Assembly (NCBI GenBank): GCA_030156255.1
Contig: JASGMV010000023.1
Coordinates: 1 to 56,875 of the forward strand
Source: Desulfovibrionales bacterium
GTDB lineage: Bacteria > Desulfobacterota > Desulfovibrionia > Desulfovibrionales > Desulfovibrionaceae
Length of the DNA stretch: 56,875 nt
Direction: 5' to 3'
Below are positions 32,469 to 41,710 of the stretch, piece by piece. The notes beneath the pieces are model-generated. The model was not told where the DNA came from, made no database searches, and worked only from the letters and a program-made list of their open reading frames with translations. Within the stretch, counting starts at the first letter, position 1, and every line of letters starts with the position of its first letter. Made by a program: the position numbers and the translations under genes.

Positions 32469-34955
32469 ATGACTCTGGAAACGGTTTTCAAATCTCCACA
32501 CCTGTTCCAGCGGCTCAGCTTCCCGCCAGCGGTTGTTCAGCTTATGGAGGAAGCGGTCAAGCCGGAGCCGTCCTTCGACGCCATCGCCGAAGTCATTCGA
32601 CTCGACCCGGCCATGACCACGTTGGTGCTCAAGCTGGTCAACTCCCCGGCTTTCGGTTTGAGTCGGAAGGTCATGGACCTGCAGCGCGCGGCCGTGGTGC
32701 TGGGCACGCGCGAAATCCTCAAGATCGCCGTAACGCTCTCTTTCCAGAAAGGCCTGCAGCCGCAACTCGAACAGTGCCAATACGACTTCTTTCCCGATTG
32801 GCGGCTGACCATCTTCTCGGCCATCGCCGCGGAAAGCCTGGCCGAGCTGCTTACTCCCGAAGAGGCGAAGAAGGCCTATCTGTGCTGCCTGCTGAAGGAC
32901 GTTTCCCTCATGATGCTGCGTTGCTCGGCCGCGGAGGAGCTCCCGGAGGCCTGCCAGCTTGAGCCCCTTACGGCCTTGCACGCCGGCCAGCACGAAGCGG
33001 AGGAGCAGGCCTGGGGCATGCGCCACGGAGCATTGAGCCAACTTTTCCTGTCCAAGTGGGGCGTCCCCCAGGAATTGAACTGCATCCGCCATCACCACGA
33101 CCTGGACCGTCTGGACGACCACGACTTTTTGACGCAATGCGTCATCCTGGCCACCCATTGGGCCGAAATGGAGCTGGGCTGCTCGGACAGCCCCTTCAAC
33201 GTGCTGCGCTTCGAAATGATGCTCAAAACGGTGTTGCAGGCCAGCGAAGACGATATCGAGTCCTTGCGCTCGACCTGCATCGAGGCCTACCGAAACACCC
33301 TGAGCGCCCTCGGCATCGGGGAGAGCGACAGCTCCACCAGATACTATCACCACTCCCTCTCATCCCTGCAGACCTATTATTTCCTCGGCATGGACCTGCC
33401 CGGGGTGGAAGGCGGCCTGCCCGCCGTGGCCCGGACCATAGGCCGCCATCTGAAACTCAACTGGGACCTGCCGTCCTGGGACTTGTGCCTGCGCACGCGG
33501 GACGGGCAGTTCCGGCTGTTCAGCTTCGACCGCCGCCAAGGCGTCCAGGCCGCCGAGTCCGGCAACCGCACCAACGACCTGCCCTGGCGCTTCAAACGCC
33601 CCGGCCAACTGCTGCGAGCCGGCGAGACCGTGTGGGGAGAGCTGCGTTTCGAACCCGGCCGGCTCGATCCGGAAGAACGGGACGAATTGCAGCTCTACCT
33701 CAAATTCGTAAGCCGCGGCTATCGGGACTACCTGGGCAAGACCGCCGTTCTGGAGCAAAAGGCCCACGCCCTGGACGACCTTCCCGTGGGCGTGGCCATC
33801 TGCGACGGAAAAGGGCGGATTCAGCAGTGCAATCAGCGCATCGCCGAATTGGCCGGCTGCGGCAAAAAGCACATCGGGCGCTCCCTGGCCCTGCTGCTCA
33901 AGGACGGCGCGGGCCTCTCCATGGAAAAAGAGCTGGAGGAGTTTCTGCTGTCCCCTTCCAAGCGCCTCATCAGCCGCATCTGGTGCCCTCCCAGCCCCGG
34001 TCCGGAGGGAGGAGAAGGCGCATGCCTGCACCTCTCCATCCACAAACGCTCCTACCAGGACCAAGGCGAAGTGCTTTTGCTCATGCAGGACATCGCCGAA
34101 CTCAGTCGCCTGGAATACAAGGCTCTGCACGAGCGGGACTTCCTGGAGCGGCTTGTGGACTCCATGCGCGACATGGTGATCACGGTCGATGACCAGGGAG
34201 TCATCGACTTCGCCTCCAAGGACGCGAAGCACCTGGTGGGCGCCAACATGTTTCAAACGCTCCACCCGGCCGAATCCTTCACGGGCAAATGGAGCCCGGA
34301 GTTGCTGGAGTCGGGCCAAGGCCCGGTGGAGGCCTATTATACGGCGCCCGGGGGCGGGCGGCGGGCCCTGGAGCTTGTCGTCTCCAAGTTCAAGCGACGC
34401 GGCGAAGAGCCCGGCGCCTGGCTGGTGGTGGGACGCGATCTGACCACCATCCGCAGGTTGGAGGAGAAAATCAGACACCAAGCCATGTTCGACGGCCTGA
34501 CCAATCTCTACAACCACCACCAATTCCACGCCATGCTCCAGCGTGAAATCGACCGCAGCCGCCGCACATCCCGGCCCATGGGAGTCATTTTCTTCGATCT
34601 GGACGGATTCAAACAAATCAACGATACCCGGGGACACCAAGCCGGAGACTCCATCCTGCGCCTCGTGGGCGAAATCCTCACCCATGAAGTCCGCCAAGGG
34701 ATGGATTTTCCCTGCCGCTACGGCGGGGACGAATTCGGCGTCATCGTCACCGAAATCAGCTCGGCAAATCTCAACGCCATGGCCGAACGCATTCGCCTGG
34801 CCGTGCAGGAACGATTCAACGGCAAGGTGACTATCAGCGCCGGCGCCGTGCAACTGGTGGAAGGGGACACCCCCGAAACGCTGTTGCGACGCGCAGACAC
34901 CGCCGCCTACCAAGCCAAAGCCGCCGGAACGAACAGGGTCGTCTTCTCCGCTTGA
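32469..34955 (+). CDS. HDOD-PAS-GGDEF signalling protein
   Basis: The 828-residue cytoplasmic protein begins with an HDOD domain (about 10-210; LDPAMTTLVLKLVNSPAFGLSR, HHHDLDRLDDHD). A region of unknown fold follows (about 270-430), then two PAS domains (about 435-540 and 560-660), then a GGDEF domain (about 680-828). The GGDEF loop is intact (CRYGGDEF), as is FFDLDGFKQIND, so c-di-GMP synthesis is possible. The inhibitory RxxD site is altered: the residue that should be arginine is glutamine (RQGMD). Product feedback may therefore be weak or absent, unlike in the 15996-17855 cyclase. It lies between the prenyl synthase gene and purL without obvious links. Confidence 0.9.
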   Translation: MTLETVFKSPHLFQRLSFPPAVVQLMEEAVKPEPSFDAIAEVIRLDPAMTTLVLKLVNSPAFGLSRKVMDLQRAAVVLGTREILKIAVTLSFQKGLQPQLEQCQYDFFPDWRLTIFSAIAAESLAELLTPEEAKKAYLCCLLKDVSLMMLRCSAAEELPEACQLEPLTALHAGQHEAEEQAWGMRHGALSQLFLSKWGVPQELNCIRHHHDLDRLDDHDFLTQCVILATHWAEMELGCSDSPFNVLRFEMMLKTVLQASEDDIESLRSTCIEAYRNTLSALGIGESDSSTRYYHHSLSSLQTYYFLGMDLPGVEGGLPAVARTIGRHLKLNWDLPSWDLCLRTRDGQFRLFSFDRRQGVQAAESGNRTNDLPWRFKRPGQLLRAGETVWGELRFEPGRLDPEERDELQLYLKFVSRGYRDYLGKTAVLEQKAHALDDLPVGVAICDGKGRIQQCNQRIAELAGCGKKHIGRSLALLLKDGAGLSMEKELEEFLLSPSKRLISRIWCPPSPGPEGGEGACLHLSIHKRSYQDQGEVLLLMQDIAELSRLEYKALHERDFLERLVDSMRDMVITVDDQGVIDFASKDAKHLVGANMFQTLHPAESFTGKWSPELLESGQGPVEAYYTAPGGGRRALELVVSKFKRRGEEPGAWLVVGRDLTTIRRLEEKIRHQAMFDGLTNLYNHHQFHAMLQREIDRSRRTSRPMGVIFFDLDGFKQINDTRGHQAGDSILRLVGEILTHEVRQGMDFPCRYGGDEFGVIVTEISSANLNAMAERIRLAVQERFNGKVTISAGAVQLVEGDTPETLLRRADTAAYQAKAAGTNRVVFSA

Positions 34956-35010
34956 AGAGGACGGCGGCCTGCGCGCTGCAGCGGCCGACGGAACAGCAAG
35001 GAGTCATATC

Positions 35011-37986
35011 ATGTTGACGCGCATTGAGGTCTCGCCCCGCTCCGGCGTCCGCGACGTCGTCGGAGAAGGCGTGGCCCGCAAAATTCGATCCGAACTCGCC
35101 CTCGCGGCCGACAGCGTCCGCGTGGTCAAAGTCTTCACCGTCCAGGGCCTTGAGGACAAAGACGTCCAGGCCGTGGTGGACGCCCAGGCGCTGCACGACC
35201 CGGTTCTGCACCGGATATCCACGACGCCCCTGGACGAAGACGGCTTCGACTGGGCCCTGGAAGTAGGATTCCGGCCCGGGGTCACGGACAACGAAGGCCG
35301 CACGGCCCAGGCAACGCTGAACATGGTCCTGGGGCGCGGCGACGTGCGCGTCTACACGTCCCAACGCTATCACATCTCCGGCGCTCTCTCCCGCGAGGAG
35401 GCGGCCAGCATCGCCAAGGATCTGCTCGCCAACGAACTGATCCAGCGCTACGAACTCGCATCCCGCGAGGAGTGGGACAAAAGCCCCGGTTTCGCGCCGT
35501 TCGCGGCCCAGGTCACGGGCGCGTCCGTGTCCGAGGTGGCGACCATCCCCATCGGGGACATGACCGACGCCGAACTTGCGGCCTTCAGCCGGGAAAACAC
35601 CCTGGCCCTGAGCCTGGCCGAAATGCACGAAATTCAAAGCTACTTCTCCGACCCCTCCGTTGCGGCCAGGCGCGCCGCCGCGAAAGCACCCGCCCAGCCG
35701 ACGGACGCCGAGATGGAGGCCTTGGCCCAAACCTGGTCCGAGCACTGCAAGCACAAAATCTTCAACGCGAAAATCCACTACCGAAATCAGGAGAACGGCC
35801 GCAGCGAGATCGTGGACAGCCTGTTCAAAACCTGCATCCAGGACTCCACCAAGCGTATCCGCGAGGCCAAGGGCGAAAAGGATTTCTGCCTGTCCGTGTT
35901 CAAGGACAACGCAGGGGTCATCAAGATCGACGACGAACTCTCGGCCTGCATCAAGGTGGAGACCCACAACTCGCCTTCGGCCCTGGACCCCTACGGCGGC
36001 GCCCTCACCGGCATCGTGGGCGTGAACCGCGACCCCATGGGCACGGGGCTCGGCGCCAACCTGCTTTGCAACACCGACGTGTTCTGCTTCGCATCGCCTT
36101 TCTTCGAAGGCGAGCTGCCGCCCCGCCTGCTCCATCCGCGGCGGGTCTTCGAGGGCGTGCGCGAGGGCGTGGAGCACGGGGGCAACAAGTCCGGCGTCCC
36201 CACGGTCAACGGCTCCATCCTGTTCGACGAACGCTACCTGGGCAAACCGCTCGTCTACTGCGGCACCGTGGGAACCATGCCGGCCGCCGTCCAGGGACGG
36301 CCGTCCCACGAGAAGGCGGCGCTCCCCGGCGACTACATCGTCATGGCCGGCGGGCGCATCGGCAAGGACGGCATCCACGGCGCCACCTTCTCCTCCGAGG
36401 AACTGCACGAGCACTCCCCGGCCACGGCGGTCCAGATCGGCGACCCCATTACCCAGCGTCGGATGTACGACTGCCTCATGCGCGCGCGTGATCTCGGCCT
36501 GTACAACGCCATCACCGACAACGGCGCGGGCGGGCTGTCGTCCTCCGTGGGCGAAATGGCCCAGGACCCGGGCGGGTGCGACCTGGACCTGGCCAAGGCG
36601 CCCCTCAAATACGACGGCCTCAGGCCCTGGGAGATTCTGGTGTCCGAGGCCCAGGAGCGCATGACCATGGCCGTGCCGCCCGAGCGTATCGACGCGTTTC
36701 TGGATCTGGCCAAAGAAATGGGCGTCGAGGCCACCGTGCTCGGAACATTCAACGACTCCGGCGTCTTCCATGTCCGCTACGGCGAGAAGCTTGTAACCTG
36801 GCTGGACATGGACTTCCTGCACGAAGGCGCTCCGCAAATGGAGCTGTCCGCGGTTTGGGAGCGCCCGAAAGTCGAAGCCTCGGCGCTGCCCTCGGACCTG
36901 GACCACAAAAATCTGCTGCGCCGGATGCTCGGCCGCTTGAACATCTGCAGCAAAGCCTACGTGATCCGCCAGTACGACCACGAAGTTCAAGGCGGCAGCG
37001 TGATCAAGCCCCTGGTGGGCGTGCTGCGGGACGGCCCCGGGGACGCGGGCGTGCTGCGTCCGAAGCTGGGAAGCGAGGCAGGCCTGGTGCTCTCTCACGG
37101 AATCTGCCCGCGTTACGGCGACCTGGACGCCTACTGGATGATGGCCCTCGCCATCGACGAAGCGGTGCGCAACGCCGTGGCCGTGGGCGGAGACATCGAC
37201 TACATGGCCGGAGTGGACAACTTCTGCTGGTGCGACCCCGTGGCCAGCGAGGCCAACCCCGACGGAGCGTACAAGCTGGCGCAACTGGTGCGGGCCAACC
37301 GGGCGCTCGCCCACTTCTGCACCGCCTACGGGGTTCCGTGCATCTCGGGCAAAGACTCCATGAAAAACGACTACAAGGGCGGCGGCAAAACCATCTCCAT
37401 TCCGCCCACCGTCCTTTTCTCATGCCTCGGCGTCATCCCGGACGTACGCAAGGCCATGTCTTCGGACTTCAAGCATCCCGGCGACCTGATCTACGTCCTG
37501 GGCCGCACCCTGCCCGAGCTCGGAAAAAGCGAGGCCGCGGACGAGCTGGGCCTCAGCTTCCCGGAGCCGCCGCAGGTGGACGCCCTGGCCAACCGTCGGT
37601 TGTACCGCGCGGTGCATCAGGCGGCCGGGCGAGGCTTGATCACCGCCTGCCACGACCTGTCGGACGGAGGACTGGCCGTGGCCCTGGCCGAGATGGCCAT
37701 TGGCGGCCGGTTGGGCTGCAACGTCGACCTCCAGAAGGCTCCCGCTTCGCCGGCGCAGTTGCATCCGCTGGAGCTGCTTTATTCGGAATCCGCCGGGCGA
37801 CTCATCGCAACGGTGCGTCCGGAGAACAAAACGGCTTTTGAATCCTGCATCACCGGTTGCGCTGCAGCCTGTTTGGGCTCTGTGACAAGCAACGCAGACG
37901 TAACGTTGCGCGTCGGAGAAACAACGATCGTCGAGGACGAGGTTTTATCCGTCGCAAAAGCGTTCCAAAGCACGCTTGACTGGTAG
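35011..37986 (+). CDS. purL: Phosphoribosylformylglycinamidine synthase (PurS-PurL fusion)
   Basis: This 991-residue enzyme carries out the fourth step of purine synthesis, FGAR to FGAM. The first 200 residues resemble PurS-like domains, ending in MTDAELAAFSRENTLALSLAEM. The PurL body follows with TWSEHCKHKIF, KVETHNSPSALDPYGGA, TDNGAGGLSSSVGEMAQ and HDLSDGGLAVALAEMA. The C-terminal glutaminase domain of the long enterobacterial PurL is absent, so a separate PurQ must supply ammonia; none is in the window. The start at ATG 35011 has AAGGAG. A stem-loop follows the stop. Confidence 0.93.
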   Translation: MLTRIEVSPRSGVRDVVGEGVARKIRSELALAADSVRVVKVFTVQGLEDKDVQAVVDAQALHDPVLHRISTTPLDEDGFDWALEVGFRPGVTDNEGRTAQATLNMVLGRGDVRVYTSQRYHISGALSREEAASIAKDLLANELIQRYELASREEWDKSPGFAPFAAQVTGASVSEVATIPIGDMTDAELAAFSRENTLALSLAEMHEIQSYFSDPSVAARRAAAKAPAQPTDAEMEALAQTWSEHCKHKIFNAKIHYRNQENGRSEIVDSLFKTCIQDSTKRIREAKGEKDFCLSVFKDNAGVIKIDDELSACIKVETHNSPSALDPYGGALTGIVGVNRDPMGTGLGANLLCNTDVFCFASPFFEGELPPRLLHPRRVFEGVREGVEHGGNKSGVPTVNGSILFDERYLGKPLVYCGTVGTMPAAVQGRPSHEKAALPGDYIVMAGGRIGKDGIHGATFSSEELHEHSPATAVQIGDPITQRRMYDCLMRARDLGLYNAITDNGAGGLSSSVGEMAQDPGGCDLDLAKAPLKYDGLRPWEILVSEAQERMTMAVPPERIDAFLDLAKEMGVEATVLGTFNDSGVFHVRYGEKLVTWLDMDFLHEGAPQMELSAVWERPKVEASALPSDLDHKNLLRRMLGRLNICSKAYVIRQYDHEVQGGSVIKPLVGVLRDGPGDAGVLRPKLGSEAGLVLSHGICPRYGDLDAYWMMALAIDEAVRNAVAVGGDIDYMAGVDNFCWCDPVASEANPDGAYKLAQLVRANRALAHFCTAYGVPCISGKDSMKNDYKGGGKTISIPPTVLFSCLGVIPDVRKAMSSDFKHPGDLIYVLGRTLPELGKSEAADELGLSFPEPPQVDALANRRLYRAVHQAAGRGLITACHDLSDGGLAVALAEMAIGGRLGCNVDLQKAPASPAQLHPLELLYSESAGRLIATVRPENKTAFESCITGCAAACLGSVTSNADVTLRVGETTIVEDEVLSVAKAFQSTLDW

Positions 37987-37999
37987 ATTTAGACGCTTG

Positions 38000-38027
38000 A
38001 ACAGGTAAAAAAGCGCCTTTACCTGTT
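38000..38027 (+). terminator. Stem-loop after purL
   Basis: AACAGGTAAA and TTTACCTGTT form a perfect 10-base stem with an 8-base loop, 13 bases after the purL stop. There is no T-run after it, so termination is only suggested. Confidence 0.5.
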
Positions 38028-38046
38028 AGCTTAGGCATACTATATT
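38019..38046 (+). promoter_or_regulatory. Possible promoter for the cytochrome-chemoreceptor pair
   Basis: TTACCT (38019-38024) and TATATT (38041-38046) are separated by 16 bases, within a short AT-rich stretch about 70 bases before the cytochrome start. The -35 half is weak and lies within the purL stem-loop. Confidence 0.3.
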
Positions 38047-38118
38047 TATAAAAGGTCTAAAAAAAGGAGTACTGATACGTCGGAACCCGCCGCCGGTTAA
38101 GCGCGAGGAGGTGCGGAG

Positions 38119-38592
38119 ATGAAGCTCGGACTGTCTGGCGTACTGGGTGTTGCGTTTTTTTCGGCGACCGTTTTGATGGGAGCTCAACCGGCCGCCTCGG
38201 ATTCCGCAACCTACGTGGGGTCGAAAGTCTGCGCAGAATGCCACGAGAAAGAGTTCCGAAATTTCACGAAATACGCAAAGAAAGCAAAATCAGGGCGCAG
38301 TGTAAAAATCATGGCCTCCGATCTCACGGCAAAGGAGATCGAGGAGTGCTTCGCCTGCCACGCCACCGGCTACGGCAAGCCGGGCGGTTTCGTAAGCTTC
38401 GAAAAGACGCCGGAACTCGCCAATGCAGGCTGCGAGGTCTGCCATGGGCCCGGGTCCCTTCACGTCGAAAGCGGCGGCGATCCCGAATACATCAAAAGCC
38501 GTTTGAGTATGGAGGACTGCGAGGTCTGCCACAGCGAGGAGCGCGTCCGAAGCTTCGACTTCAAACCGCTGTTGTACGGCGGGGCGCATTAG
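38119..38592 (+). CDS. Periplasmic tetraheme c-type cytochrome
   Basis: The 157-residue precursor has a Sec signal peptide (hydrophobic core about 5-20, cleavage near A26). Four CXXCH haem motifs follow: C38-C41-H42 in GSKVCAECH, C77-C80-H81, C105-C108-H109 and C134-C137-H138. The opening YVGSKVCAECH and the CEVCHGPGSLH pattern resemble the cytochrome c554/multihaem family rather than cytochrome c3. A good ribosome site (AGGAGGT...GGAG) precedes ATG 38119. It ends 12 bases before a chemoreceptor gene whose sensor domain itself has a haem c motif, so the two are probably one operon. Delivering electrons or a redox signal to the receptor is inference. Confidence 0.85.
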   Translation: MKLGLSGVLGVAFFSATVLMGAQPAASDSATYVGSKVCAECHEKEFRNFTKYAKKAKSGRSVKIMASDLTAKEIEECFACHATGYGKPGGFVSFEKTPELANAGCEVCHGPGSLHVESGGDPEYIKSRLSMEDCEVCHSEERVRSFDFKPLLYGGAH

Positions 38593-38604
38593 AAGGGGGG
38601 CGCG

Positions 38605-40617
38605 ATGAAGCTGATATTACACTCTATCGGCGTCAAGGTGCTCGTGCTCACTTCCTTGTTGACCATCGTAGCCTTTACCGGACTGTTTCTGGCCAGCTCC
38701 TACTGGCAGCGAAAAGACACGCTCCATGAAGTCCATCTCAATGCGGAACGAACCGCCGACTTGCTGCAAATGGCCATCGAAGAACCGATGCGCCTCGGAG
38801 ACAACACGGGAACCGAAGACCAGTTCGGCAAAGTCTCCAAGAACTACAAAGACATCACCATCTGCCTGACGAATTACAAAGGGGAGATCACCTACTCCAC
38901 CTCCCCGGACATGCTCCGGAAAAACATCAGGGACATTTCCGATTGCGACCAGTTTCGGGCGATCATCGATAAATCCCTGGCCTCGGCGAGTTCTCTGGGC
39001 GACCTCATGACCATGGAAGGCACGGCGAACTTCGTTGAAATCAAGTCCATCGAAAACGATCCGGCCTGCCACCACTGCCATGGAGCATCCAAGCCCATTT
39101 TGGGCGCCCTGGTCATGCGCCAGGACGTGACGCCGCAACTCGCCGCTCTCCGAATGAACGAACTGCGCAACGCAGCCATCTCTTTGGCCGGCATGGCGGT
39201 TCTGCTTGTCTGCCTGCTGCTGTTCATGAAATATTCGATCATCAACCGCATCACGGCCATCACCTCCACCACGGAAGAGGTGGCCAAGGGCGATCTGGAC
39301 GCCGACTTCGCCGTCAAAGGCGCGGACGAGCTCGCCAACCTCGCCAAGTACCTCGGCGCCATGGTCCACCAGATCAAAGACCAGTTGGAGTACAACCGCT
39401 CCATTCTCGACGGCGTCATCGTACCGCTCATGGTCGCGACCAGAGAGGAAACGGTGAATTTCTGCAATGCGCCGTTGCGGGCCATTCTGGGCAAGCAGAA
39501 AAACGACATCGTGGGCAGGAAAGTCTCCGGGCTGTTTGCAGGCAACGGGCAGGTCAACAGCCTGGCCCACGACGTTATCGCCACAGGCAAGTCAACCAGC
39601 GGCATGATCCGGCACAAGCGCACGGACGGCGTAGAGTTCCCGCTGCACTTCGAAGGCTCCCCGCTACGGGACGCCAAGAACAACATCGTCGGCGCCATCA
39701 CCGTACTCATCGACCTGACCCAGCAGGAGCGAGACAAGGAAAGCATCGAATCCCAACGAAAGAACCTCATGGACGTGGCCGATATGGTCACGAGCGTGGC
39801 GCAAAACCTCAAAGACTCTTCGGAGATCATGAGCCAGCGCATGGTGGAGCTCACGTCGAGCGTCGACACCACGGCGGAGCAGACCAGCCGCGTCGCCACC
39901 GCCATGGAGGAAATGAACGCCACGGTGCTGGAGGTGGCCAAAAACGCGGGAACAACCGCCGAGACTTCGGAGGAGGCCAACCAGACCGCCCGGGGCGGCG
40001 GCGACGTGGTCCAGGCGACGGTGGAGGAAATTCAAACGGTGGCCTCCACCACGGAAACGCTCGCCAGCTCCCTGAACGACCTCTCCGGACGAGCGGAAAA
40101 CATCGGCCACGTCATGTCCGTGATCAACGACATAGCGGACCAGACGAATCTGCTGGCCCTGAACGCGGCCATCGAGGCCGCCCGCGCCGGCGACGCCGGC
40201 CGGGGCTTCGCGGTGGTGGCCGACGAGGTGCGCAAGCTGGCCGAAAAGACCATGAACGCCACCAAAGAGGTCGAAGCGGCCATCGTCCAGATCCAGCAAG
40301 GCGCCCACGGCGCGGTGGAGGCCATGGGAGACGCCCGCGAACGCGTGGCGCACACCGTTGAAAAAGCCCAAAACGCCGGCGCAGTGCTCAGCAAAATCAT
40401 GGAGCAATCGGACGTTATCGCGGACAGGGTGCGCAACATCGCAACCGCCGCCGAAGAGCAGTCGGCCACCAGCGACGAAATCAACATCAACGTGAACCAG
40501 ATCAACGAACTCACCCTGGTGCTCACCAGCGGCATCCAGGAAGCCAACAACATCATCACCGACGTCGCGTCCATGTCCCAACGATTGAGCGAACTGGTGC
40601 AACGCTTCAAAACATAA
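38605..40617 (+). CDS. Methyl-accepting chemotaxis protein with haem c motif in its sensor domain
   Basis: The 670-residue receptor has membrane spans at about 11-33 and 190-212 around a periplasmic domain of about 155 residues. That domain holds a CXXCH haem c motif (C155-C158-H159, in [11 protein letters not shown]) and resembles DUF3365/Tll0287-like haem sensors and the DcrA type of Desulfovibrio receptor. HAMP follows (about 213-265), then a PAS domain (about 270-375) and the signalling hairpin with [18 protein letters not shown] and [18 protein letters not shown]. It should sense oxygen or redox state and control the flagellar kinase. GGGGGGCG lies before ATG 38605. A GC-rich stem-loop ends the unit. 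Confidence 0.92.
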   Translation: MKLILHSIGVKVLVLTSLLTIVAFTGLFLASSYWQRKDTLHEVHLNAERTADLLQMAIEEPMRLGDNTGTEDQFGKVSKNYKDITICLTNYKGEITYSTSPDMLRKNIRDISDCDQFRAIIDKSLASASSLGDLMTMEGTANFVEIKSIENDPACHHCHGASKPILGALVMRQDVTPQLAALRMNELRNAAISLAGMAVLLVCLLLFMKYSIINRITAITSTTEEVAKGDLDADFAVKGADELANLAKYLGAMVHQIKDQLEYNRSILDGVIVPLMVATREETVNFCNAPLRAILGKQKNDIVGRKVSGLFAGNGQVNSLAHDVIATGKSTSGMIRHKRTDGVEFPLHFEGSPLRDAKNNIVGAITVLIDLTQQERDKESIESQRKNLMDVADMVTSVAQNLKDSSEIMSQRMVELTSSVDTTAEQTSRVATAMEEMNATVLEVAKNAGTTAETSEEANQTARGGGDVVQATVEEIQTVASTTETLASSLNDLSGRAENIGHVMSVINDIADQTNLLALNAAIEAARAGDAGRGFAVVADEVRKLAEKTMNATKEVEAAIVQIQQGAHGAVEAMGDARERVAHTVEKAQNAGAVLSKIMEQSDVIADRVRNIATAAEEQSATSDEININVNQINELTLVLTSGIQEANNIITDVASMSQRLSELVQRFKT

Positions 40618-40623
40618 CAGATT

Positions 40624-40658
40624 CAACGCCGGACCCCGGTTTCCGGGTTCCGGCGTTG
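40624..40658 (+). terminator. Long stem-loop after chemoreceptor gene
   Basis: The arms 40624-40639 and 40643-40658 pair over 16 bases with one mismatch, seven bases after the stop codon. There is no T-tract, but the position and strength fit a transcript end. Confidence 0.6.
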
Positions 40659-40700
40659 ATCGCCCAACCATAGATCAAGCATCGCACGGAGGTCTCCGCC

Positions 40701-41048
40701 ATGTCTTACACTGAAGACGATGACCGCAGGCGACACGTCCGGTTGATCATACGGGCATACGGCTTCAACTTCGAATGTTTCATGGACCACGGAGAAATCC
40801 GCTTCCAAGCGCATCTCATCGACATTGCTTTGGGCGGGGCCCGGCTTAAATTGCTTTCTCCCGAGGAAGCCCAAGCACCTCCGAAAGGCGAGGTCGTCGT
40901 CTTTTCCCTGGGAGACAAATTTCCCGAACTCGGCTTGGCGTCCGTGCGGTCCAACGTCCGGTGGACCAAGGGCCGTGAGCTGGGTCTGCAATTTATTGAA
41001 GAACCCGCGATAATCCTTGCGGACATACAACGGGTCATCGCGCCGTAA
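40701..41048 (+). CDS. PilZ domain protein
   Basis: The 115-residue product is a single PilZ domain, the common c-di-GMP receptor. The N-terminal RxxxR ligand motif is seen in DRRRHVR (R10, R14). The second motif reads DIALGG, with alanine at the position that is usually serine, which some c-di-GMP-binding members tolerate. The ending GRELGLQFIE is typical. A GGAGGT ribosome site precedes ATG 40701. It follows the chemoreceptor gene across an 83-base gap with a terminator-like stem, so it may have its own promoter. Two diguanylate cyclases elsewhere in the window could supply its ligand. The effector is unknown. Confidence 0.85.
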   Translation: MSYTEDDDRRRHVRLIIRAYGFNFECFMDHGEIRFQAHLIDIALGGARLKLLSPEEAQAPPKGEVVVFSLGDKFPELGLASVRSNVRWTKGRELGLQFIEEPAIILADIQRVIAP

Positions 41049-41213
41049 AGCAAACGCACCGCTGATACATTCACCGCGCCGACCGGTTGCGTCGAATTCT
41101 CCGGCGCGGCCGGCCTCATCCCCTTTGCGATGCGTCGACGAATACCTGCACGCCGCGTTTTCCGTCGCCGTTCCTTCCCATTGAGCGCCTCGTCGCAATT
41201 CTCCAGCCCGCCC

Positions 41214-41256
41214 TTGACAAACAGCAAAAAAATAGCTAGGAATAGTTATTATTAAC
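41214..41256 (+). promoter_or_regulatory. perR promoter with overlapping operator-like palindrome
   Basis: A consensus TTGACA (41214-41219) is followed after 16 bases by TAGGAA (41236-41241). Immediately downstream, AGTTA-TTAT-TAACT (41243-41256) is a 14-base AT-rich inverted repeat in the likely transcription start region, of the size and base composition of Fur/PerR boxes. Binding there would block transcription, giving autorepression of perR and rbr. Confidence 0.55.
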
Positions 41257-41271
41257 TTGATGGAGGCGCTT

Positions 41272-41691
41272 ATGAACGCTCCGGATTTTCGACTTTCAAA
41301 GCAACGCAAGGTGATTTTGGAAAAACTCCAGGCGACGGACAGCCATCCGACGGCTGATGAGCTTTATACTGTCGTCAGGGAGATCATTCCACGAATCAGC
41401 CTCGGCACCGTCTACAGAAACCTCGAATTCCTGTGCAGCCAGGGCGTTATCCAGAAAGTGGGCCACGGAGGCCCGCAAATGCGTTTTGACGGCAACCCTG
41501 AACCGCACGCCCACATCCGCTGCCTGTCTTGCAACAAGGTGGCCGACGTGAAGACGCCCCTGGCGGTTCCGGAGTTGGACGAACTCCAGAGCATGGGATA
41601 TCTAGTGCTTGGAGTGAATCTCGAATATGTTGGTCTTTGCCCGGATTGCAAAAAGAAATCCGAGGCGGAGACCGTAGTGCACACCCACTGA
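41272..41691 (+). CDS. perR: Fur-family regulator, PerR type
   Basis: The 139-residue product has a winged-helix DNA-binding half (RLSKQRKVIL, ISLGTVYRNLEFLCSQGVI) and a metal-binding dimer half. Two CXXC pairs (CLSC and CPDC) form a structural zinc site. The regulatory metal region is FDGNPEPHAHIRC. Gene order perR then rubrerythrin is characteristic of peroxide regulation in Desulfovibrio, so PerR is favoured over Fur. ATG 41272 has GGAGG five bases before it; the upstream ATG 41260 is part of the leader. A palindrome in the promoter suggests autorepression, relieved when peroxide oxidises the ferrous-binding histidines. Confidence 0.88.
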   Translation: MNAPDFRLSKQRKVILEKLQATDSHPTADELYTVVREIIPRISLGTVYRNLEFLCSQGVIQKVGHGGPQMRFDGNPEPHAHIRCLSCNKVADVKTPLAVPELDELQSMGYLVLGVNLEYVGLCPDCKKKSEAETVVHTH

Positions 41692-41710
41692 ATTCAAGGA
41701 GGATATTACA

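Noticed and set aside
34834-37314. 826-codon minus-strand frame opposite purL
   Set aside because: Shadow of purL; rich in Val, His and Gly without motifs.
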